Shown: one piece after another, positions 1 through 4,960 of the stretch
How positions within the stretch are numbered: position 1 is the first letter of the stretch
Layout: the number at the start of each line of letters is the position of its first letter
Program-made: the position numbers and the translations under genes
The notes under the pieces: model-generated
The model's input: the letters and a program-made list of their open reading frames with translations, nothing else
What the model was told of the DNA's origin: nothing
The model's database searches: none
Origin: Acidobacteriota bacterium
GTDB lineage: Bacteria > Acidobacteriota > Blastocatellia > Pyrinomonadales > Pyrinomonadaceae
NCBI GenBank assembly: GCA_024640445.1
Contig: JAHEEZ010000189.1
Span: 1 to 7,345 of the forward strand
Reading direction: 5' to 3'
DNA: 7,345 nt

Positions 1-92
1 CTGATGGAAATAGTGTCAGTCATTCTAGTCTCCCGCTGCCAAAACATACATCATTTTCCGGCACAGGTAATTCGGCGTTTACTAAGAAACAG

Positions 93-98
93 AGGAGA
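93..98 (+). promoter_or_regulatory. Shine-Dalgarno supporting a CTG start
   Basis: AGGAGA lies 6 nt before CTG at 105. It is the main evidence that the small secreted peptide starts at this non-standard codon rather than at the internal ATG at 141, which has no comparable site. Confidence 0.45.
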
Positions 99-104
99 AT
101 TCTT

Positions 105-284
105 CTGAATCTAAAAATCAAATTAGCGGCGATATTTGCAATGCTCGCAATGACGATCGGTTTGTTTTCATCAACTCCATCGGTCTTGGCGAGCAAAGGC
201 TCCCAGAAAGTGGAAGGCAATGAAAACGTTGTCAATAACGGGAACGCGACAACGAGCGGAACAATAAGGCAGGCCGGGCGATAG
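105..284 (+). CDS. Small secreted peptide with signal sequence, probable CTG start
   Basis: The frame reads as a short basic N-terminus (LNLKIK), a hydrophobic stretch (LAAIFAMLAMTIGLF) and a c-region ending SVLA before SK. This is a textbook Sec signal peptide with predicted cleavage after about residue 29. The mature part would be only about 30 residues, rich in Asn, Gly and Ser, without cysteines. The stop is TAG at 282-284. No ATG or GTG fits the signal peptide. CTG at 105 lies 6 nt after AGGAGA (93-98), so I chose it. The first internal ATG (141) would discard the basic n-region. The same frame is open back to the window's left edge, so a longer protein entering from upstream cannot be excluded. 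I do not recognise the family. The signal peptide is convincing; the start codon is the weak point. Confidence 0.5.
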   Translation: MNLKIKLAAIFAMLAMTIGLFSSTPSVLASKGSQKVEGNENVVNNGNATTSGTIRQAGR

Positions 285-291
285 TCCGGCC
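272..291 (+). terminator. Weak hairpin overlapping the stop codon of the small peptide ORF
   Basis: GGCCGG (272-277) pairs with CCGGCC (286-291), plus a G-T pair inside, around a 6-nt loop that contains the TAG stop. The following sequence (ATTTGTCCTTTC) is only modestly T-rich. It could be an intrinsic terminator of low efficiency. Confidence 0.3.
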
Positions 292-367
292 ATTTGTCCT
301 TTCAACTATGCTTTTCCCGTTTCACCAAATAGACAAACTGGGTTCCTGAGGCGGTCTTTATTGTCCC

Positions 368-396
368 TTGACAGGTGGAAATCTCTGGAACATAAT
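368..396 (+). promoter_or_regulatory. Near-consensus sigma-70 promoter
   Basis: TTGACA (368-373) matches the -35 consensus exactly. It is separated by 17 bp from CATAAT (391-396), which has one mismatch to TATAAT. Transcription should start near 403, giving a leader of about 29 nt before the ATG at 432. This is one of the clearest promoters in the window and supports the reality of the 88-residue gene downstream. Confidence 0.75.
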
Positions 397-401
397 GTTC
401 C
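387..401. promoter_or_regulatory. Interrupted palindrome over the -10 element, candidate operator
   Basis: GGAACA-TAA-TGTTCC is a perfect 6-bp inverted repeat with a 3-bp centre, lying directly on the CATAAT -10 box. A dimeric repressor bound there would block RNA polymerase. It contains GAAC and GTTC half-sites like those of the Gram-positive-type LexA box. However, they are 5 bp apart here rather than the usual 4, so LexA is only a possibility. Confidence 0.45.
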
Positions 402-431
402 TGAAATCGAATTTCAATATCTTTTATTATT

Positions 432-698
432 ATGAATCGCGATCAGACAGGGAAGAAATTGGCTCCAATACTCGGGAACGATCAGAAGATCGAGGTGGCC
501 ATTGAAGACGATACGACAGTAATCAAATTGTTCAGCTGGGTTGAAGGGCTTGGCTGGAGCTGCCAAAAGACGGTTGGTCTCGAATCTTCGCTTCTTGACG
601 ACCTTCACAGATCGCTTGCGGCCGCACGCAGAAAGGTTAATAGAAACAGTGGTGACGCGGCTCCCGGAAAGCTCATCATGTTTCCCTCCGTCTCCTAG
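432..698 (+). CDS. Hypothetical 88-residue protein
   Basis: The start is ATG at 432, about 29 nt after the predicted transcription start; no clear Shine-Dalgarno is visible in the AT-rich leader. The protein is soluble, with no signal peptide or membrane segment. Residues about 20-35 (IEVAIEDDTTVIKLFSW) look like alternating beta structure. Residues about 40-48 contain the aromatic/cysteine motif GLGWSCQKT. Residues about 53-69 (LLDDLHRSLAAARRKV) look like an amphipathic helix. The tail from 70 is probably flexible. The reverse-strand ORF over the same stretch (414-722) has no promoter or ribosome site and is taken as its shadow. A strong promoter before it and a perfect terminator after it make this a stand-alone expressed unit. 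I do not recognise a named family, and function is unknown. Confidence 0.7.
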   Translation: MNRDQTGKKLAPILGNDQKIEVAIEDDTTVIKLFSWVEGLGWSCQKTVGLESSLLDDLHRSLAAARRKVNRNSGDAAPGKLIMFPSVS

Positions 699-723
699 TC
701 TTCTACCCAATGTCGAAAACAAA

Positions 724-755
724 AACGGGAAGGGAACCGCGGTTCCCTTCCCGTT
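724..755. terminator. Bidirectional intrinsic terminator, perfect 32-bp palindrome
   Basis: Two 16-base arms (724-739 and 740-755) are perfectly complementary, giving about 14 bp of GC-rich stem around a CGCG loop. ATTTTTGTG follows on the plus strand. On the minus strand the stem is followed by TTTTTGTTTT. It sits between the converging 88-residue gene (stop at 698) and the ferritin-like gene (stop at 779), so it can end both transcripts. Confidence 0.9.
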
Positions 756-778
756 ATTTTTGTGATCTGGAGGATGTG

Positions 779-1240
779 TCAGCCCACTTCCCTAAGCACG
801 ATCTTGTCTGAAGATATCGTGGCCTTTCTCTCGGAAGTGAGTTTTTCTAGCTCTTCGATATGGACCTGTTCATCTGCGATCTGGGCTTCGAGCCAGAATT
901 TGGTCGGAAGATCTTCATCGCCACAAGCCTTCCATGCGGCCATATACGCCGACATAGCCTCACGCTCTAGCTCAAGGTCCTGAAGCAACATTTCCTTAAG
1001 TTCAATCGATTGCCTGATCATCGCCGGTTCGACCGTCGGCACGCCGCCGAGAGCAACGATCTTATCGCCGAGGAATTGCGCGTGCTTGTGAGCTTCTTCC
1101 GCCTGGTCGCGGAAGAAATCCCTGAACACCTCACGATCCGGACCGGTTACAAGATAACTATGCTGCGAATACTGGATTACCCCCGTGAGCTCAAAGCTCA
1201 TAGCGCCGTTTAACTGATCAATAAGTTCGTTTGTCGACAT
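779..1240 (-). CDS. Ferritin-like di-iron protein (bacterioferritin family)
   Basis: This 153-residue protein has the length and helical pattern of bacterioferritin-type four-helix bundles. Proteins of this type oxidise Fe(II) at a di-iron site and can store or detoxify iron in the cytoplasm. The ligand pattern is visible: E17 in helix A, E48-x-x-H51 in helix B (EEAHKHA), E94 in helix C and E124-x-x-H127 in helix D (DEQVHIEEL). The methionine that in bacterioferritin follows the helix-B glutamate and binds haem is replaced by E49, so haem binding is doubtful. The start is ATG at 1240 with GGGGGAAG a few bases upstream on the minus strand. The gene is a single unit with its own promoter (1275-1303) and shares the terminator at 724-755. 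Alternatives are a ferroxidase or Dps-like member rather than a true iron store; I am confident of the superfamily but not the sub-role. Confidence 0.88.
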   Translation of the reverse strand: MSTNELIDQLNGAMSFELTGVIQYSQHSYLVTGPDREVFRDFFRDQAEEAHKHAQFLGDKIVALGGVPTVEPAMIRQSIELKEMLLQDLELEREAMSAYMAAWKACGDEDLPTKFWLEAQIADEQVHIEELEKLTSERKATISSDKIVLREVG

Positions 1241-1274
1241 AATCTTCCCCCTGCATTAACGCGAGTTAACCGTA

Positions 1275-1303
1275 AACCTACCAAACGGATCAAATGATGT
1301 CAA
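1275..1303 (-). promoter_or_regulatory. Probable sigma-70 promoter of the ferritin-like gene
   Basis: Read on the minus strand, TTGACA (plus-strand 1298-1303) is followed after 17 bp by TAGGTT (1275-1280). The -35 is perfect and the -10 is poor (3 of 6), as in many regulated promoters. TTAAC-GCGA-GTTAA (1256-1269), a short inverted repeat in the leader just downstream, could be an operator. No recognisable Fur box is seen. Confidence 0.5.
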
Positions 1304-1390
1304 ACTAAGTCGTTTATTTACAGTATGTTCGAAATGACATTCATTTTCACCTTCGCTTCGCCGTTGACGCCAATGTCGATCTTTCTTAAT

Positions 1391-1433
1391 AAGGAAAGGG
1401 CCGTCCCGCAATGCGCGGAACTGCCCTTCCCTT
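1391..1433 (-). terminator. Probable terminator downstream of the SDR gene
   Basis: AAGGAAAGGGC (1391-1401) pairs with GCCCTTCCCTT (1423-1433) with one mismatch. The inner part can form a smaller CGC/GCG hairpin. It lies 20 bp beyond the stop of the minus-strand dehydrogenase gene. The trailing T-run (TCCTTATT on the minus strand) is weak, so termination efficiency is uncertain. Confidence 0.5.
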
Positions 1434-1452
1434 TATCTTAAGTATGGCAATC

Positions 1453-2202
1453 TTACGTCACGACACCGCCATCCACGACGATTACCTCCCCGTTCATATA
1501 TGAATTCCGGTCGCTGCACATAAACGCCGCGAATTCCGCGAGTTCTGCCGGTTGACCCAGCCTTCCCAGGGAGACCCAGTCGCCGTGAGCTTTTAAGAGT
1601 CTTTCAGGAAGCGTGTTTCCGAGGTCGGTATCGAAAATCCCGGCTGCGATCGCGTTGACCGTGATCCCGAAATTAGCCGCTTCCCTTGAAAGGCATTTCG
1701 TAAACCCGATCATCGCCGCCTTTGAGGTCGCGTAGTGCACAGAGGTAGGAAGTGCGGAGATTGCACCGATAGAAGTGATGTTCAGGATGACACCCTTCCT
1801 CAGCCTGATCATTCTTTTGTAGAAAGGTTTGGTTACAGCAAAGAGGCTGTTCACGTTAGTATCGATCACCCAGTCCCATGACCTGTCGGTCGTGGTCGCG
1901 AAGTTGTCAGCTTTGTTCACGGCAGCGTTGTTGACGAGGATATCGATTCCTCCCCATTCTTCGGCTATCTCGCGCGCGACCTTCTTCAGCTCGACCCTGT
2001 CGGTGACGGAGACCTTGTATGATAAGCAACGGCGTCCGTACGCCTTCACTTCTTCACTCACCTTCTCAGCAAGGTCGTCTCTTTCGTGATAGTTGAAAGC
2101 GATGTCCGCCCCTTCGCGAGCGAAAATCCTGCAAAGCGCCGCCCCTATCCCGCGTGTTCCACCGGATATGAAGGCCCGTTTTCCTTCCAATAACAAACTC
2201 AA
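1453..2202 (-). CDS. Short-chain dehydrogenase/reductase (SDR, FabG-like)
   Basis: This is a classical SDR: an NAD(P)-dependent oxidoreductase with a Rossmann fold, about 249 residues from the start chosen here. With the longest frame (TTG at 2227-2229, 258 residues) as numbering, the motifs are GGTRGIG at 23-29 (cofactor binding), NNAA at 100-103, and the catalytic residues N125, S153, Y166 and K170 (YATSK). All catalytic positions are intact. The usual NAxxPG segment reads NAIAAG. I prefer TTG at 2200-2202 because GGAG (2212-2215) lies 9 bases before it, whereas the TTG at 2229 has no Shine-Dalgarno and would sit almost on the predicted transcription start. Both starts lead into LLEGKRAFISGG, the usual distance from the glycine motif. 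The gene stands alone between two non-coding gaps. SDR substrates cannot be read from sequence; 3-oxoacyl-ACP reductase or a sugar/alcohol dehydrogenase are both possible. Confidence 0.9.
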   Translation of the reverse strand: MSLLLEGKRAFISGGTRGIGAALCRIFAREGADIAFNYHERDDLAEKVSEEVKAYGRRCLSYKVSVTDRVELKKVAREIAEEWGGIDILVNNAAVNKADNFATTTDRSWDWVIDTNVNSLFAVTKPFYKRMIRLRKGVILNITSIGAISALPTSVHYATSKAAMIGFTKCLSREAANFGITVNAIAAGIFDTDLGNTLPERLLKAHGDWVSLGRLGQPAELAEFAAFMCSDRNSYMNGEVIVVDGGVVT

Positions 2203-2235
2203 ATTATCGTTCTCCGAATGATTGCACAAGAATTA

Positions 2236-2264
2236 CTTATACCAAACAGAAAGGGTAATGAAAT
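2236..2264 (-). promoter_or_regulatory. Possible promoter of the SDR gene
   Basis: On the minus strand TATAAG (plus 2236-2241) is a good -10 box. The hexamer 17 bp upstream (ATTTCA, 2259-2264) matches only 3 of 6 positions of the -35 consensus. If used, transcription would begin near 2229, which favours the downstream TTG start. Confidence 0.3.
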
Positions 2265-2368
2265 TGCCCATACGTGACAAGTTGCAAAACCAAGAAAGTT
2301 CAGAATTCGGCGCAGTGATAATCATTCAGCCATCGCAACGTCAGGGTTAGTATTGCTTGGTCGTTATC

Positions 2369-2393
2369 GAACGGAATGGATGGTATTCCGCTC
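2369..2393 (-). terminator. Hairpin downstream of the radical SAM/glycosyltransferase operon
   Basis: CGGAAT (2372-2377) and ATTCCG (2385-2390) form a 6-bp stem with a 7-nt loop. In the minus-strand RNA three more pairs (one G-U) extend it to 9 bp. It lies about 105 bp past the glycosyltransferase stop and has no U-tract. It could be an RNA 3'-end structure, but intrinsic termination is not established. Confidence 0.25.
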
Positions 2394-2497
2394 CGGTTTC
2401 CAGGACATCCCACAGCAATTTGGAGCGAACATCTAACCCGAACGGCAGATTTTTCCTGGTCTTCTTTCTAAATTGTGGTGTTGGGCAGGTTACAAGA

Positions 2498-3697
2498 TCA
2501 GGCCTGTTGACTCGCCGGGGAAGCGAGAGCATCCGCGTTCGCCTGCGCTGCAGGCAGCAATGCAGTGATTTCTCGAACTATGTTTTGCGTCGAATTCGGA
2601 ATGGCGAGTTGCGCAACAGCTTCCTTCATCTGGGAGTACTTAATCCTGTCTTCAAGAAGAGTCCGCACGATCGGGACTATGTCGGTGGTCCTTTCAAGCA
2701 GTACCCCGGCTCCACGCTTAGATATTAGGTTCACAGTTCCCGCTTCCTGAGGCATCGGGGGAGTCGTGGCATCGGCGATGATCGGCAAATTGCAGGCCAC
2801 CGCTTCAAAGGTCGTCAGGCCCCCTAGCTTGGAAACCATGACGTTCGCGGCCTGCATGATCTTCTCAACCTCGTCCGAATAACCTATTACCTTTACCGGG
2901 AACTTTGCCGTCTTGGCAACTTCCTCAGCTTTGTTTTTCAGATCAACATTCTTTCCGGCAAGGAATATTGCCTGGACGTCGAGTTCCCCGCCGACGAGTT
3001 CCCGGAAGATCTTCAGCATCTTGACGCCTCCAAAATATCCGGCATTTACAAAGACCGTGAATTTCTCTTCATCCAGCCCATAAGCCTTGCGCGCTGCCCG
3101 AGCGTCCTTTTCATCAACGGGACGAAATTCCGGTTTGATCGGCATTCCGGAAATCTTGATCTTAGAAGCATCGACGCCGTAATCGATCAGCTGCCGCCTC
3201 GCGTCGTCATTCGCGACCAGGTAGAGTGAAACGTCCTCACACGCCCAACCCTTCCAAAAACCGTAACAAGGGTCGGTCACCACTGTAACCAGAGGGATCT
3301 GGTCGAGCAGATTCAGTTCCCGAAGTATTCTCGCGAAGATGTGCTGAGTAAGGGGGTGAACACTGACAACGATGTGCGGACACCACTTTTCGAAATGGCC
3401 TTTCACATAAACAATGCAGCGATTCAAGAAGAACGGTCGCATCTCAGGCCGAAAGCGGTTCACGACCCAGTAGAGATACTTCATCCAGTGCTGCTTGTAT
3501 TTCAGGATCCAGTTGTAGACCCTGACAAGTTTGTCAGTAATATGGTGAGAGTCCTCGACAGCCCTCATCACGCGGACTGCGACCGATTCTCCCTGCCAGA
3601 ACCTGTTCAGTCCTTGGGCAAGGGCTTCCGCTGCCGAACGGTGTCCGCCGCCGGTGTCGGATGAAATGATGAGGATCTTCGGAGTATTCGGCTGCAT
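2498..3697 (-). CDS. GT28 glycosyltransferase, MGDG synthase/UgtP-like
   Basis: This 399-residue protein has two halves. The N-terminal half resembles monogalactosyldiacylglycerol synthase and diacylglycerol glucosyltransferases: the entry loop SSDTGGGHRSAAEAL (residues 12-26, H19 conserved), VSVHPL (111-116) and VTDPCYGFW (140-148). The C-terminal half carries the GT28 nucleotide-sugar site, with SKLGGLTTFEAVACNLPII (289-307), E298, and PQEAGTVNLI (316-325). Family members transfer a sugar from a UDP-sugar to a lipid acceptor at the inner membrane face. No transmembrane helix is obvious; the stretch about 60-100 is rich in Tyr, Trp, Arg and Lys, suited to membrane-surface binding. The tail from about 383 is Ala-rich and looks disordered. 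It is the second gene of an operon, starting with ATG 4 nt after the stop of the radical SAM gene. The acceptor may be a diacylglycerol-like lipid, but this is inferred from the family only. The family assignment is firm and the substrate is not. Confidence 0.88.
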   Translation of the reverse strand: MQPNTPKILIISSDTGGGHRSAAEALAQGLNRFWQGESVAVRVMRAVEDSHHITDKLVRVYNWILKYKQHWMKYLYWVVNRFRPEMRPFFLNRCIVYVKGHFEKWCPHIVVSVHPLTQHIFARILRELNLLDQIPLVTVVTDPCYGFWKGWACEDVSLYLVANDDARRQLIDYGVDASKIKISGMPIKPEFRPVDEKDARAARKAYGLDEEKFTVFVNAGYFGGVKMLKIFRELVGGELDVQAIFLAGKNVDLKNKAEEVAKTAKFPVKVIGYSDEVEKIMQAANVMVSKLGGLTTFEAVACNLPIIADATTPPMPQEAGTVNLISKRGAGVLLERTTDIVPIVRTLLEDRIKYSQMKEAVAQLAIPNSTQNIVREITALLPAAQANADALASPASQQA

Positions 3698-3701
3698 AAA
3701 C

Positions 3702-4865
3702 TCAGGCCTTTACCGTAACACCTCCGTGGGCGGGCGCCTGGCTCCCAAGCTTCTTGCTCGCCTTCTTCATATCCTTCTCAAGCTTCTTGATCTTGACGAG
3801 ATGTCCGGGATTGAACGGAAGACTCGGGTAATAGCAGTTCGATTCGTGTGTGCAAAAACAGCCATCGGCCGCCTTCTTTCGCCGTGCTTCCATTGCCGGC
3901 GACTTCCAGGCACGCTGAAAGTCCCATTCAAAATCGCGGAGATTCCCTGTCGATTCCAGGTTCTCACAGGAAGATATTGTCCCCTCGTCGTATATAACTG
4001 CCCCGGCGGTTCCCGCGTAGCATGTTAACTGGGCCTTTGACTCTTCCATCGTCTTTACGATCAGACCATGCATGTAAATATCGACCGCGGCCTTGAAGAA
4101 TCCTGACTTACCCCCGTAGTTGTTCTTGATCGCCGAGTTCCTGACATCGTCTAGGATCATCTTCGAAAGCGTCGAATACCTTTCGTGATCGAACTCAAGC
4201 TCGGAAGGATCATTTGAAGGAGGACGGATGTAGTTGATGTTTATCTTATCCGGCCTTAAGTCATGCTTGAGAAAGTCGTACCAATCAAAGATCGTGTCCT
4301 GGTTGGATCGCATAACGCACGTGCAGGTCTGGATATCCAGGTTCGGGTACTCTTTCTTCATCTCCTGAAGCGTACGAGCCGTGTGGATCGCCTTGTCCCA
4401 ACTGCCCTCTTTTTGCCTGATCTTCTCATGCGCTCCCTTCATTCCATCTATGCCGAGCGCCACGGTGACCTGCAAATTCGGGTTCTCTTCAAGAATTCGC
4501 GTGACATCCGGGAAGATCCTGGGATGGATCTGGCCGTTCGACATCAAATAGACCGACTCAAGACGATTGTTTCGATAAAATGCGTTACAAATCTCCGGAA
4601 GGTCCTTTCGAGTGAAGGGTTCACCACCCGCGAGAACAAGGACTCCGAGATTCCCTCCAAGGGTCTCAGAGATCTTCTCGATCTCGTGTGTCTTCATCTG
4701 AAGCTTTTTTCGCGGGCGATCATTCAATTCGTCCGTGAAGAAGCAATGAGTGCACCGCATGTCGCAAACCGACGTGACAAGAATGTTCAGAAACACAGGC
4801 GAGAACGTCTTGCCCATCGCCATGCTTGCGTACCGCTTGAATATCTCTTTTGTTGTGAAATCCAT
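3702..4865 (-). CDS. Radical SAM enzyme with C-terminal SPASM-like cysteines
   Basis: This 387-residue protein carries the radical SAM signature CxxxCxxC at C34, C38 and C41 (VCDMRCTHC), which holds a [4Fe-4S] cluster that cleaves S-adenosylmethionine. LAGGEPF (78-84) is the SAM-binding GGE motif. The (beta/alpha) barrel continues through MSNGQ (108-112) and ALGIDG (136-141). The C-terminal part has five further cysteines, C282, C300, C336, C338 and C344 (CFCTHESNC), resembling a SPASM/twitch auxiliary Fe-S domain of peptide- and sugar-modifying members. The last 35 residues are Lys-rich. Start ATG at 4865 has AAAGG 8 nt upstream on the minus strand. It is the first gene of an operon with the glycosyltransferase and is divergent from a cysteine desulfurase, a likely sulfur source for its clusters. 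The substrate is unknown; lipid, peptide and sugar modification are all open. Confidence 0.88.
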   Translation of the reverse strand: MDFTTKEIFKRYASMAMGKTFSPVFLNILVTSVCDMRCTHCFFTDELNDRPRKKLQMKTHEIEKISETLGGNLGVLVLAGGEPFTRKDLPEICNAFYRNNRLESVYLMSNGQIHPRIFPDVTRILEENPNLQVTVALGIDGMKGAHEKIRQKEGSWDKAIHTARTLQEMKKEYPNLDIQTCTCVMRSNQDTIFDWYDFLKHDLRPDKININYIRPPSNDPSELEFDHERYSTLSKMILDDVRNSAIKNNYGGKSGFFKAAVDIYMHGLIVKTMEESKAQLTCYAGTAGAVIYDEGTISSCENLESTGNLRDFEWDFQRAWKSPAMEARRKKAADGCFCTHESNCYYPSLPFNPGHLVKIKKLEKDMKKASKKLGSQAPAHGGVTVKA

Positions 4866-4960
4866 CTTAAAAACCTTTAATAATCAACAGGTAATACCTT
4901 GTAACTTTATCTTACGCAGGCAAGTTAGAGCAAGGACGTCAAATCAGTTAGAATGGGCGA
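4866..4960. promoter_or_regulatory. Divergent promoter region between radical SAM operon and cysteine desulfurase
   Basis: These 95 bp must hold both promoters. Towards the minus strand, TTGCTC followed after 16 bp by GATAAA is possible. Towards the plus strand, TCAACA followed after 18 bp by TATCTT is possible. Both are weak. An 11-bp palindrome, AGGTA-A-TACCT (4889-4899), lies between them and could be a shared operator. It does not match an IscR type 1 site that I know. Confidence 0.4.

Larger units (their letters stand above)
2230..2497. other. Non-coding gap between SDR and glycosyltransferase genes
   Basis: About 268 bp lie between the SDR start and the glycosyltransferase stop. Reading frames cross it on both strands (minus 2347-2532, plus 2357-2728). 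Their products look random, have no ribosome-binding site and overlap the end of the glycosyltransferase gene, so I call no gene. The only structure seen is the hairpin at 2369-2393. Confidence 0.5.

Noticed and set aside
387..401. Canonical LexA (SOS) box
   Set aside because: GAAC and GTTC are separated by 5 bp, not 4, and the gene is not a recognised SOS gene. It is kept only as an unidentified operator.
414..722. Minus-strand 102-residue ORF opposite the 88-residue gene
   Set aside because: It has no ribosome site or promoter and begins inside the bidirectional-terminator spacer. The plus strand has a strong promoter and a better protein.
1318..1437. Minus-strand frame ending KIDIGVNGEAKVKMNV...NIL, which looks protein-like
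   Set aside because: There is no usable start codon before the upstream stop at 1438-1440 except a late internal ATG. It runs through the SDR terminator hairpin and has no promoter. At most it is a gene remnant.
2347..2532. Minus-strand 61-residue ORF overlapping the glycosyltransferase C-terminus
   Set aside because: The composition looks random, it has no ribosome site and it overlaps a real gene in another frame.
2357..2728. Plus-strand 123-residue ORF across the gap and the glycosyltransferase end
   Set aside because: Most of it is antisense to the conserved glycosyltransferase. It has no SD sequence or recognisable domain.
2498..4865. Assignment of the radical SAM/GT pair to the hopanoid (hpnH) pathway or a membrane-spanning lipid synthase
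   Set aside because: No hopanoid genes are nearby, and the C-terminal cysteine pattern alone does not identify such an enzyme. Naming it so would be a guess.
4263..4880. Long plus-strand ORF (205 residues) opposite the radical SAM gene
   Set aside because: It is the antisense shadow of a gene with an intact CxxxCxxC motif and conserved domain.
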